In this document: positions 56,655-64,000 of the stretch, piece by piece
Numbering within the stretch: the stretch's first letter is position 1
Layout of the letters: each line of letters begins with the position of its first letter
The notes under the pieces: generated by a model
Seen by the model: only the letters and a program-made list of their open reading frames with translations
The model's database searches: none
Told to the model about the DNA's origin: nothing
Origin: Palsa-744 sp036498265
GTDB lineage: Bacteria > Actinomycetota > Thermoleophilia > Solirubrobacterales > Solirubrobacteraceae
Direction of reading: 5' to 3'
Assembly (NCBI GenBank): GCA_036498265.1
Contig: DASYFT010000030.1
Coordinates: 124,001 to 188,000, forward strand
DNA: 64,000 bases
Program-made: the position numbers and the translations under genes

Positions 56655-58193
56655 ATGCCAGTCAAGAACCAGCAGGAGGAGGAGCAGGACGACCGGTCCG
56701 ACTCCGGTCATGCCACCGGCGAGGGAGTCGTCGAATTCGACGAACGACGCGCCAAGGTCGATCGGCTTCGCGCCGAGGGCATCGATCCCTATCCCCCGGT
56801 CACGCTGTGGAACACGCGGACCCGCATCGCGGATGTGCTCTCGGCACACGACTCGGTCGAGCTCGACCACGGACCGCACCCGGACCTTCGCTACGTCGTC
56901 GCCGGACGCCTGATCTCGCGGCGCGGCCACGGCAAGACGTCGTTCCTGGACCTGCGAGACCTCTCCGGCCAGGTGCAGGTCGTGCTACGCGTCGACTCAC
57001 TTGGGCAGGGGGCGTATGACAGGATCCTGAACCTTGACATCGGCGACATCGTGTCCGTCGAGGGGTGCGTCTACGTGACCCAGCGCGGCCAGCTGGCGCT
57101 CGAGGCCTCGGAGGTCAAGCTGCTCACCAAGGCACTGCGACCGCCGCCGGACAAGCACCACGGCCTGGGCGACACGGGCACCCGCTACCGCTACCGCGAG
57201 CTCGACCTCCTCGCCAACGAGGACACGCGCGAGCTGTTCATCACGCGCAACAAGATCATCCTGGCGATTCGCGAGTGGCTGGCCGAACGGAACTTCGTTG
57301 AGGTCGAAACACCGGCGCTGCAGTCGCTCGCGGGTGGCGCAGGCTCACGGCCGTTCACCACGCACCACAACGCGCTCGACCGCGACCTCTACCTGCGCAT
57401 CTCCGTCGAGCTGTTCCTCAACCGGCTCATCGTCGGCGGCATGGAGAACGTCTACGACATGGGCAAGGTGTTCCGGAACGAGGGGATCTCGCCGAAGCAC
57501 TCACCCGAGTTCACGATCATCGAGTTCATGTGCGCGTACTCGGACTACAACGACGTGGCCACCGTCACCGAAGAGATGTTCCGTGACGTGGCCCGGAAGG
57601 CACTCGGCCGCACGGTCATCCATCGCAACGGCGAGGAGATCGACCTCGCCAAGCCGTGGCGGCGGGTGACGATGCGTGAGCTGATCCAGGAGCGCTTCGG
57701 CGTCGACTTCATGGAGTCCACGCGCGAGCAGCTTGCCGAGCTCCTCGACGAGCCGTCGGATCCCGCCGCCACGTGGGCGGAGGTGGTGGGCGACATATAC
57801 ACCGAGAAAATCGAGAGCACCATCAACCAGCCGACGCATGTCTTCGACTTCCCGCTCGAGCCGTTCCCGATAACCAAGCGCCACTCCAGGCACCCCGAGC
57901 TCGCGGAGCACTTCGACGCCGTGATCGGCGGGATCGAGCTCGTCAGTGGCGATACCGAGCTGAACGACCCGATCGACCAGTGGCAGCGGTTCGTCGAGCA
58001 GCGCCAGCGCCGGATGATCGACGACGCCGACGTCCCCCATCCCAACGACGAGGAGTACGCGCGTGCGATCGAGTACGGCTACTCGCCCACGGCCGGCGGC
58101 GGAATGGGCGTGGACCGCCTCGTGATGATCCTCACCGAACGGGACACCCTCCGCGAGGTCATCCCCTTCCCGATCGTGCGGGAGCTGCGATGA
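56655..58193 (+). CDS. lysS: Lysyl-tRNA synthetase, class II
   Basis: Charges tRNA-Lys. The 512-residue protein keeps both parts of a true LysRS: OB-fold anticodon domain (about 60-170; RLISRRGHGKTSFLDLRD) and class II core with motif 2 GKVFRNEGISPKHSPEF and motif 3 GGGMGVDRLVMILTE. It is thus not a short EpmA-type paralogue. The sequence near the lysine pocket (IELVSGDTELNDP) departs from the common NAYTELNDP. Its stop overlaps the kamD start as ATGA, coupling it to lysine aminomutase. Possibly not the only LysRS of the genome. Confidence 0.92.
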   Translation: MPVKNQQEEEQDDRSDSGHATGEGVVEFDERRAKVDRLRAEGIDPYPPVTLWNTRTRIADVLSAHDSVELDHGPHPDLRYVVAGRLISRRGHGKTSFLDLRDLSGQVQVVLRVDSLGQGAYDRILNLDIGDIVSVEGCVYVTQRGQLALEASEVKLLTKALRPPPDKHHGLGDTGTRYRYRELDLLANEDTRELFITRNKIILAIREWLAERNFVEVETPALQSLAGGAGSRPFTTHHNALDRDLYLRISVELFLNRLIVGGMENVYDMGKVFRNEGISPKHSPEFTIIEFMCAYSDYNDVATVTEEMFRDVARKALGRTVIHRNGEEIDLAKPWRRVTMRELIQERFGVDFMESTREQLAELLDEPSDPAATWAEVVGDIYTEKIESTINQPTHVFDFPLEPFPITKRHSRHPELAEHFDAVIGGIELVSGDTELNDPIDQWQRFVEQRQRRMIDDADVPHPNDEEYARAIEYGYSPTAGGGMGVDRLVMILTERDTLREVIPFPIVRELR

Positions 58194-59770
58194 ACGGCTC
58201 GAAGCTGGACCTCGACCCCGGCGTGGTGAGCGCCTGCCGGCAGGCGGCGCGGCAGATCGCGGAGCAGGTCACCGAGCAGATCGCAGGGCGTACCACCGTC
58301 TCGGTGGAGCGGAGCGTGACGAGGCTGCTCGGCGTCGACGGCGCCGACAGCCTCGATGTGCCGCTGCCCAACGTGCTCGTGGACCACGTCCACGACCGGG
58401 GCGGCCTGGGGCGGGGAATCGCCCACTGGCTCGGCAACGCCATGCTGCAGACGGGTCGCTCGCCGCAGCAGATCGCCGAGGCGGTGAGTGGTTCCGAGCT
58501 CAGCCTGACGGAGCTCGACGCGGCCGACGAGCGGGCCATCCACGACCGCGTGATGGAGGAGTGCGCCTCGCGCCTGAAGGAGATATCGAGGCGTTTCGAC
58601 GGGCGCCGCGCCATGCGCGAGCGGCTGGGAGAGAGCCCGGCCCCCCTGCGCTATGTGCTCACGGCCACAGGCGACGTCTACGAGGACGTCGTGCACGCCA
58701 GGGCGGTGGCCGAGGCCGGCGGAGACATCGTGGCGGTGATCCGCTCGACCGCCCAGAGCCTGCTCGACTACGTGCCCTACGGACCCACCACCGAGGGCTA
58801 CGGCGGCACGTTCGCCACCCAGGCCAACTTCCGGATCATGCGCGAGGCCATGGACGAGTGGTCCGAGCAGCACGGGCGCTACGTGCGCCTGTCCAGCTTC
58901 TGCTCGGGGCTGTGCATGTCCGAGATCGCCTCGATGGGCGCCTGGGAGGGCTTCGACAACATGGTCAACGACGCCCTCTACGGCATCCTGTACCGCGACA
59001 TCAACATCGTGCGGGGGCTGATCGACCAGCGTGTGTCGCGGATGATCAACGGCTACTTCGGCGTGGTCATCAACACCGGCGAGGACAACTACCTGCGCAC
59101 GGCCGACGCGATCGAGGCCGCGCCGTCGGTGACCGCGTCCCAGTTCATCAACCACCAGCTGGCGCGTGAGTCCGGCGTGCCCGACCACCAGATCGCGCTC
59201 GGGGACGCCTTCGAGATCGACGTGCCGGTCCGCAACGGGCTGCTGTACGAGTGGGCGCAGGCTCAGCTCACGCGAGAGCTGTTCCCGGACTGCCCGGTCA
59301 AGTACATGCCGCCGACGAGGCACATGGACGGCAATCTCTTCCGCACGCACGCCGCGGACACGCTGTTCAACCTGGTGACCATCGCGACGGGACAGGGCGT
59401 CCAGACGATCGGCGTCCCGACGGAGGGCATCTTCACGCCGCACATCCACGATCGCGTGCTCGGGCTGCAGAACGTCGACTACGTCTTCAACGCCGCGCAC
59501 GACCTCGGCGACGAGATCCAGTTCAAGCCGGGCGGCATCATCCAGACGAGGGCTCAGGAGGTCCTCTCCGCGGCTCACGTGCTGCTCGAGCGGATCGCCC
59601 AGACGGGGTTGTTCAAGGCGATCGAGCAGGCCACGTTCGGCGACGTCAGCCGGACGGTCGAGGAGGGCCGTGGCATCGAGGGGATCGTGACCACGGAGGA
59701 GGGCTACTTCAACCCGGTGGTCGACCTGATGCGCGACCCGGCCGTCGCGGACGAGGCCAGCTATGCCTAG
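58190..59770 (+). CDS. kamD: Lysine 5,6-aminomutase alpha subunit
   Basis: Large subunit of the coenzyme B12- and PLP-dependent enzyme that shifts the terminal amino group of D-lysine or L-beta-lysine to carbon 5. The 526-residue TIM-barrel protein includes LRYVLTATGDVYEDVVHARA, VPYGPTTEGYGGTFATQAN, SGLCMSEIASMGAWEGFDNM, KYMPPTRHMDGNLFRTHAAD and FKPGGIIQTRAQEVL. It overlaps lysS by 4 nt and kamE by 8 nt. The KamD-KamE pairing and motifs argue against ornithine aminomutase. Confidence 0.92.
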   Translation: MNGSKLDLDPGVVSACRQAARQIAEQVTEQIAGRTTVSVERSVTRLLGVDGADSLDVPLPNVLVDHVHDRGGLGRGIAHWLGNAMLQTGRSPQQIAEAVSGSELSLTELDAADERAIHDRVMEECASRLKEISRRFDGRRAMRERLGESPAPLRYVLTATGDVYEDVVHARAVAEAGGDIVAVIRSTAQSLLDYVPYGPTTEGYGGTFATQANFRIMREAMDEWSEQHGRYVRLSSFCSGLCMSEIASMGAWEGFDNMVNDALYGILYRDINIVRGLIDQRVSRMINGYFGVVINTGEDNYLRTADAIEAAPSVTASQFINHQLARESGVPDHQIALGDAFEIDVPVRNGLLYEWAQAQLTRELFPDCPVKYMPPTRHMDGNLFRTHAADTLFNLVTIATGQGVQTIGVPTEGIFTPHIHDRVLGLQNVDYVFNAAHDLGDEIQFKPGGIIQTRAQEVLSAAHVLLERIAQTGLFKAIEQATFGDVSRTVEEGRGIEGIVTTEEGYFNPVVDLMRDPAVADEASYA

Positions 59771-60521
59771 GGCGGTGGACCTGACGGCCGTGAGGCCCTA
59801 CGCCGACCACCTCGGGGACGGCCTCGTGCAGCTCAGCTTCACGCTGCCCGTTCCCTACTCGCTCGCGGCACGCAAGGCGGCGCTCGAGCTGGCCGGCAGG
59901 ATGGGGTTCGAGGAGCCGGAGGTCGTCCACTACCAGCAGCTGACCGACGGCTACACCTACTTCGTGATGTACGGCCGCTGCGTGGAGGCGGTCGACTTCA
60001 CGGCCCTGCAGGACGAGGGATTCGACATCGAGTACATGAGCGAGGAGGAGATCGAGCGCTTCGCCGAGGAGCAGCTCGGCCGCAGGATCGTCGTGGTCGG
60101 CGCAAGCACAGGCTCCGATACCCACAGCGTGGGCATCGACGCGATGCTCAACCTCAAGGGCTACCACGGGCACCACGGACTGGAGGGCTATCGCTCCTTC
60201 CAGACCTACAACCTCGGCAGTCAGGTTCCCAACAGCGTGCTCGTCGCCAAGGCGATCGAGGTCGGAGCGGATGCGATCCTCGTCTCCCAGACCGTCACCC
60301 AGCAGAACCTGCACGTGCAGAACCTGACCGAGCTCGTCGAGATGGTCGAGGCGGAGGGAAGGCGCGCAGAGATGATCCTCGCCTGCGGCGGGCCGCGCGT
60401 GTCGGCCGAGCTGGCGAAGGAGCTCGGCTACGACGCGGGCTTCTCGAAGGGCACCTACCCCCATCACCTGGCGACGTTCATCGTGCGGGAGCTGGCCGCG
60501 CGCGTGGCCACAGCCGGCTGA
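59763..60521 (+). CDS. kamE: Lysine 5,6-aminomutase beta subunit (B12-binding)
   Basis: Carries adenosylcobalamin. The 252-residue protein has a dimerisation region, then the cobalamin motif D119-x-H121-x-x-G124 in ASTGSDTHSVGIDAMLNLKG. The likely PLP-binding Lys is K132, 11 residues after the His as in the clostridial enzyme. The Rossmann B12 domain follows with GADAILVSQTVTQ and ILACGGPRVSAELAKELG. The overlap with kamD means equimolar synthesis. Cobalamin is required; no B12 genes are in the window. Confidence 0.93.
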   Translation: MPRAVDLTAVRPYADHLGDGLVQLSFTLPVPYSLAARKAALELAGRMGFEEPEVVHYQQLTDGYTYFVMYGRCVEAVDFTALQDEGFDIEYMSEEEIERFAEEQLGRRIVVVGASTGSDTHSVGIDAMLNLKGYHGHHGLEGYRSFQTYNLGSQVPNSVLVAKAIEVGADAILVSQTVTQQNLHVQNLTELVEMVEAEGRRAEMILACGGPRVSAELAKELGYDAGFSKGTYPHHLATFIVRELAARVATAG

Positions 60522-60524
60522 CCG

Positions 60525-61583
60525 TTGCGCCTGTCCGAGCTGACCGCCTCGGTGAGCAGGCTGGCGCTCGTGGGGCTGGCGAAGAACACCGGCAAGACCG
60601 AGGCGCTCGCGGCGCTGCTGCGCGAGCTCGAAAGCGACGGGCGGCGGGTCGGCGTCACCTCCGTGGGGCGCGACGGCGAGGAACGTGACGTGATCGACGT
60701 GCGCATCGAGAAGCCGCGCGTGAACCTGCCGGCGGGCAGCCTGGTGGCGACGACCGATGCGTTGCTGCGTGCGAGCGGTCTGGGACACGAGCTGCTCGAG
60801 CGCACGGGGATCCGCACGCCGCTCGGCCAGGTGACGATCGCTCGCATGTCGGACGCCGGCGCAGTCGAGGTGGCCGGTCCGAGTGCCGGCGCGGAGGTTC
60901 TCGCGGTGGCGGAAGCGATGCAGGCGCTCGGTGCCGAGCAGGTGCTGATCGATGGTGCGATCGACCGGCGCGCCGCCTCCTCCCCGCAGGTGGCAGACGG
61001 GCTGCTGATGTCGACCGGAGCGGTGCTGAGCGAGGACATCGGCGAGGTGGTCGCCCGGACGCGCGATGCCGTGGACCTCGTGCGCCTGCCGGTCGTCGAG
61101 GACGCGGCCGTGCTGGCAGCGGCCGCGGGCGCCGCGGACGGCTCAGCCGTGCTCGTGGGCGAGGATGGAGCGGCGACGGCGCTCGCGCCCCGGTTCGTGC
61201 TCACCGCGGACGCCGGTCAGGCCGGCCGGCTCCTACGCGAGCACCCGCAGGCGCGCTGGCTCGTGGTCGACGGCGCACTTCCCGACGCGTTCCTGCGCGG
61301 GCTGCCGTCGGCGGCGCGGCGGCGCGGGAGCGAGCTCGTCGTGGTCGTGCGCGACAGCACGCACGTCTTCCTGGCCGACCGCGGGCCTGAGTGGTACGCC
61401 CGCCAGGGGGTGCCCATCCGGGCGCTCGCGGCGATCGACCTCAGGGCGGTGACGGTCAACCCGCTCGCACCGCAGTCGCATCGCTTCGACTCCGCGGAGT
61501 TGCGCGCTCGGCTGGCCGACGCGCTGCAGGACGTGCCCGTCTTCGACGTTCTCGCCGAGGACTACGCCTCGGCACTGGCCTAG
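60525..61583 (+). CDS. kamB: KamB-like P-loop protein, putative aminomutase reactivase subunit
   Basis: A 352-residue protein with N-terminal P-loop GLAKNTGKT (17-25), then VRIEKPRVNLPAGSLVATTD and ALGAEQVLIDGAIDRRAAS. The P-loop phrase AKNTGKT matches my memory of KamB, a partner of the MutS-like ATPase KamC in reactivating lysine 5,6-aminomutase in lysine-fermenting bacteria. It starts (TTG 60525) 3 nt after kamE, so it belongs to the operon. No kamC is present downstream. The operon ends here, overlapping the convergent ferredoxin gene by 4 nt. Confidence 0.7.
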   Translation: MRLSELTASVSRLALVGLAKNTGKTEALAALLRELESDGRRVGVTSVGRDGEERDVIDVRIEKPRVNLPAGSLVATTDALLRASGLGHELLERTGIRTPLGQVTIARMSDAGAVEVAGPSAGAEVLAVAEAMQALGAEQVLIDGAIDRRAASSPQVADGLLMSTGAVLSEDIGEVVARTRDAVDLVRLPVVEDAAVLAAAAGAADGSAVLVGEDGAATALAPRFVLTADAGQAGRLLREHPQARWLVVDGALPDAFLRGLPSAARRRGSELVVVVRDSTHVFLADRGPEWYARQGVPIRALAAIDLRAVTVNPLAPQSHRFDSAELRARLADALQDVPVFDVLAEDYASALA

Positions 61584-61870
61584 CCGCTCGCCGCGGCCGC
61601 TCCGCCCTCGCCGCTCTTGAAGTAGTCGGCGTTGATCTGCGAGTACTTCTGCCACTCGTCCGGCAGCTGGTCCTCTGCGAAGCAGGCATCCACGGGGCAT
61701 GCCTCGACGCAGGCGTCGCAGTCGATGCACTCCTCCGGGTCGATGTAGAGCATCTCGGCCTCGTCATAACCCGGCTCGTCGGGCGTCGGGTGGATGCAGT
61801 CCACGGGACAGACCTCGACACACGAGTTGTCCTTGGTGCCAATGCAGGGCTCGGCGATAACGTAGGCCAT
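61580..61870 (-). CDS. fdxA: Ferredoxin with two Fe-S clusters (FdxA-like)
   Basis: A 96-residue low-potential electron carrier. Nine Cys: C9, C17, C21, C25, then CIDCDACVEACPVDAC (48-63). The second set is a regular [4Fe-4S] motif; the first, C-x7-C-x3-C, fits the [3Fe-4S] site of seven-iron actinobacterial ferredoxins. Starts MAYVIAEPC. Divergent from the SDR gene. Could accept electrons from several redox enzymes; no dedicated partner beside it. Confidence 0.9.
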   Translation of the reverse strand: MAYVIAEPCIGTKDNSCVEVCPVDCIHPTPDEPGYDEAEMLYIDPEECIDCDACVEACPVDACFAEDQLPDEWQKYSQINADYFKSGEGGAAAASG

Positions 61871-61918
61871 TCGCTTCTTTCTGGGTCGGTTTGAGCGGGT
61901 CTTCGCTCGGCGAGGCCA

Positions 61919-61924
61919 TATTGT
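61919..61924 (+). promoter_or_regulatory. -10 hexamer of SDR gene
   Basis: TATTGT, 7 nt before ATG 61932, without a Shine-Dalgarno. Confidence 0.5.
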
Positions 61925-61931
61925 ACGAAGC

Positions 61932-62813
61932 ATGCTCCTGCTTACCGGCGCGACCGGCCTGGTGGGCTCGACGCTGCTCCGCCATCTGCTCAGCGAAGGC
62001 ACGGAGGTCCGGTGCCTGGTGCGCGATCCGCGGCGCCTGGGAGCACAGCGTGTGCGGGTCCAGATCGCCCTCGGCGACCTCGCCGACCCCCCCTCCTTCC
62101 GAAACGCGATGCGGGGCGTTCAGACGGTCGTGCACCTCGCGGCCGCCATCCGCGACCAGCCGCGGGGCTCGATCGAGGAGCTCGACGGGATCGCGACCTG
62201 GCGGATGGTCGAGGCCGCGGAGCGCCAGGGGGTGGAGCGCTTCGTGTTCTTCTCCGCCCTGGGCGCCTCGACCCACCACCGGACGCGCTGCCTGCGGGCG
62301 AAGGCCGTGGCCGAGAGGACCGTGCGGGAGTCGAGCCTCAGCTCAACTGTGTTCGCCCCGTCGATCATCTACGCGCCAGGCGACCCCTGGCTGACGCTCC
62401 TCGAGCGCCTTGCGCTGCTCCCGCTCATGCCCGTCTCGGGCAGGGGCCGGGCGCTGTACCAGCCGATCTGGGTCGAGGACGTGGTCGACTGCGTGATCGC
62501 TGCTCTGCGCGACCCGCCCGAGGAGCGCCACGGCCGCTACGAGCTGGCGGGGCCGGAGACGCTCAGCCACAACGACATGATTCGCATCCTGCTCGACTCC
62601 TCCGGTCGCCGCCGACCGCTCGTGAACGTCCCCACCCCGATCGTCTCGCGCGGACTGCGGCTGCTCGAGCGTGCCATGGGACCGCGCACCCCTGCCACCT
62701 GGGACGAGGCCGAGCTGATGGAGGTCTCCATGACATCGCCCAGCGGCGCCGCCGACGCCGAGCGGCTGGGCGTGGCGCCGCAGCGGATGGCGGCGGTCCT
62801 GGGCAGCGGTTAG
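61932..62813 (+). CDS. NAD(P)-dependent epimerase/NDUFA9-like SDR protein
   Basis: A 293-residue atypical short-chain dehydrogenase. Cofactor motif TGATGLVGSTLL at the N-terminus, CLVRDPRR, GDLADPPSF, VVHLAAAI, and YQPIWVEDVVDCVIAAL, typical of the complex I NDUFA9/NmrA-like group. The active-site Tyr of classical SDRs is not evident (SALGASTHHRTRCLRAKAVAE), so it may bind nucleotide without catalysis. Overlaps the amidase gene by 4 nt at its 3' end. Confidence 0.82.
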   Translation: MLLLTGATGLVGSTLLRHLLSEGTEVRCLVRDPRRLGAQRVRVQIALGDLADPPSFRNAMRGVQTVVHLAAAIRDQPRGSIEELDGIATWRMVEAAERQGVERFVFFSALGASTHHRTRCLRAKAVAERTVRESSLSSTVFAPSIIYAPGDPWLTLLERLALLPLMPVSGRGRALYQPIWVEDVVDCVIAALRDPPEERHGRYELAGPETLSHNDMIRILLDSSGRRRPLVNVPTPIVSRGLRLLERAMGPRTPATWDEAELMEVSMTSPSGAADAERLGVAPQRMAAVLGSG

Positions 62814-64000
62814 TCCAGCACACCCACAGCCAGCGGCGGCCGGCGCTCAGCCCAGGGGGAGGCCTCCTCGAGCTGCGCGGCGAGCGCCAGCAGCTCAGCC
62901 TCGCCGGCCGGTCGCCCGACGATCTGGACGCCGAGCGGCAGGCCGTCCTCGCCGTGGTAGAGGGGCAACGAGATGCCGGGCTGCCCGCTCGCGTTGAAGA
63001 CCGGCGTGAACGGGGTGAAGAGGCCCGAGCGGACGAACGCGGACAGCGGCTCTGGCGCGGCGGTGTCCAGCGTGCCGAGCGGCAGCGGACGCTCGGCGAG
63101 GGCCGGGGTGAGCAGCGCGTCGTAGGGGGCGAGGAACGAGATCAGCTGCCTGGCGAAGCTCTGCAGCCTTACGGTCGCCCCCATGCCATCGACGGCCGAC
63201 AGCTTGCTGACCATCGAGTAGATCGCCCAGCTCATCGGCTCCATGTCATCGGCGGTCGGCTCGCGCCCGGCCACCATGCCGGAGTAGGCGATCGACAGGG
63301 CGATGTGGATCGAGAACACGGCGCCGAACAGCTCGCTGAGGCCCTCGATCCTCCACGGGGGATCGACCTCCTCGACCTCGTGGCCGAGCGATCGGAGCAA
63401 CTGCGCCGCGTCAGAGACCGCTTTCCGGGACAGCGGGTCCACGACGGCGTCCGGCACGGGCGGCAGCACCGTGGCGGCGATCCGAAGCCGGCCGGGCGGC
63501 CGTGCCGCGGCGCTCGTGAACGGCTCGGCCGGCGGCGGCGCCCAGGTGGCGTCCCCCGGCTCGTAGCCGGCGAGGATGTCGAGGATCGCGGCGGTGTCGG
63601 CCACCGTGCGGGTGAGCATGCCGTCGATGCCGAGCGAGGAGTCGCCGAGCTCGGGCGCCGCGGAGATCCGCCCGCGCGCCGGCTTCAGGCCGACGAGCCC
63701 GCAGCACGCCGCGGGAATGCGTATGGAGCCGCCGCCGTCGTTTCCGTGCGCGACGGGCACGATTCCGGCCGCCACTGCGGCCGCAGCGCCACCGGACGAG
63801 CCGCCGGGCGTGCGGTCGAGGTCCCAGGGGTTGCGTGTCGGGCCGAACAGGCGGGCCTCGCTGGTCGGCAGGATCCCGTACTCGGGGAGCGTGGTGGTGC
63901 CCACGATCACGAAGCCGGCGTCCCTGAGCCGCCGCGTGACGTTGTGGTCGTAGTCGGCGATGAAGTCGGACATCAGCGAGCAGCCGTAGGTGAGGCGCAG
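62810..64000 (-). CDS. Amidase signature-family hydrolase (5' end outside the window)
   Basis: At least 396 residues of an amidase-signature enzyme (Ser-cisSer-Lys). The motif TPGGSSGGAAAAVAAGIVP and GNDGGGSIRIPAACCGLVG contain the two catalytic Ser residues; the catalytic Lys lies in the missing N-terminus. The frame continues through codons reading LRLTYGCSL before the internal ATG at 63973, showing that this ATG is not the start. C-terminal marks: GQPGISLPLY and PLGVQIVGRP. Substrate unknown. Confidence 0.88.
   Translation of the reverse strand: MRLTYGCSLMSDFIADYDHNVTRRLRDAGFVIVGTTTLPEYGILPTSEARLFGPTRNPWDLDRTPGGSSGGAAAAVAAGIVPVAHGNDGGGSIRIPAACCGLVGLKPARGRISAAPELGDSSLGIDGMLTRTVADTAAILDILAGYEPGDATWAPPPAEPFTSAAARPPGRLRIAATVLPPVPDAVVDPLSRKAVSDAAQLLRSLGHEVEEVDPPWRIEGLSELFGAVFSIHIALSIAYSGMVAGREPTADDMEPMSWAIYSMVSKLSAVDGMGATVRLQSFARQLISFLAPYDALLTPALAERPLPLGTLDTAAPEPLSAFVRSGLFTPFTPVFNASGQPGISLPLYHGEDGLPLGVQIVGRPAGEAELLALAAQLEEASPWAERRPPLAVGVLD

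Noticed and set aside
56655..58193. EpmA-type EF-P lysyltransferase
   Set aside because: The N-terminal anticodon-binding domain is present, which EpmA lacks.
1..64000. CRISPR arrays, IS elements, prophage, rRNA or tRNA genes
   Set aside because: No repeat-spacer pattern, transposase, integrase or RNA gene signature seen by eye; a tRNAscan/Infernal run would be decisive.

Overview
The window is high-GC DNA with dense genes, strong G/C third-position bias, many GTG starts and ATGA/GTGA overlaps. Several families (DUF2342-type metallopeptidase, baeRF/Vms1-like protein, GpgS, DUF5947/DUF6084-like hydrogenase genes) point to Actinomycetota. My best inference is a deep-branching soil lineage such as Thermoleophilia (Solirubrobacterales/Gaiellales). 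That placement is inference, not proof. No rRNA, tRNA, IS element, prophage or CRISPR array was found.

Layout. 1-5.7 kb: gpsA, a structured unexplained intergenic region, a glucosyl-3-phosphoglycerate synthase/phosphatase pair, and an MrfA-type helicase. 5.7-7.7 kb: secreted GH2 enzyme. 7.7-23.4 kb: a minus-strand locus for a cytoplasmic group 1h-like [NiFe] hydrogenase (high-affinity, atmospheric-H2 type): NiCoT nickel permease, hypC, a second HypC-like gene, hypD, hypE, hypA, small and large subunits, a NifU/Rieske-like fusion, several conserved unknowns, an endopeptidase with an extra N-terminal domain, a 45-residue membrane peptide, hypB, a tandem-SIS protein and hypF. Most of the genes overlap or nearly abut. 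23.5-28.4 kb: lipoprotein, fumC, alpha/beta hydrolase, a small acidic protein, a baeRF protein. 28.5-41.7 kb: ileS, trxA, SpoIIM-like protein, polyprenol mannosyltransferase, PolX, glycosyltransferase, otsB, a split TSUP transporter, tatA, secreted and zinc-ribbon proteins. 41.8-47.4 kb: pstSCAB and two divergent secreted proteins. 47.5-55 kb: pilB, YhaM-like nuclease, PAC2 protein, a helicase-derived nuclease without ATPase core, a zinc metallopeptidase and a histone-like basic protein. 55.3-61.6 kb: mrp, then lysS-kamD-kamE-kamB, coupling lysyl-tRNA synthetase to B12-dependent lysine 5,6-aminomutase. 61.6-64 kb: ferredoxin, SDR protein and an amidase cut by the window end.

A recurring signal across the window is a TANNNT-like -10 hexamer 6-10 nt upstream of the start codon in many genes, indicating leaderless or near-leaderless transcripts. 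It decides several start codons below. In two divergent pairs the two -10 hexamers lie on top of one another. The most interesting systems are the hydrogenase accessory module of uncharacterised genes, and the LysRS-aminomutase operon.
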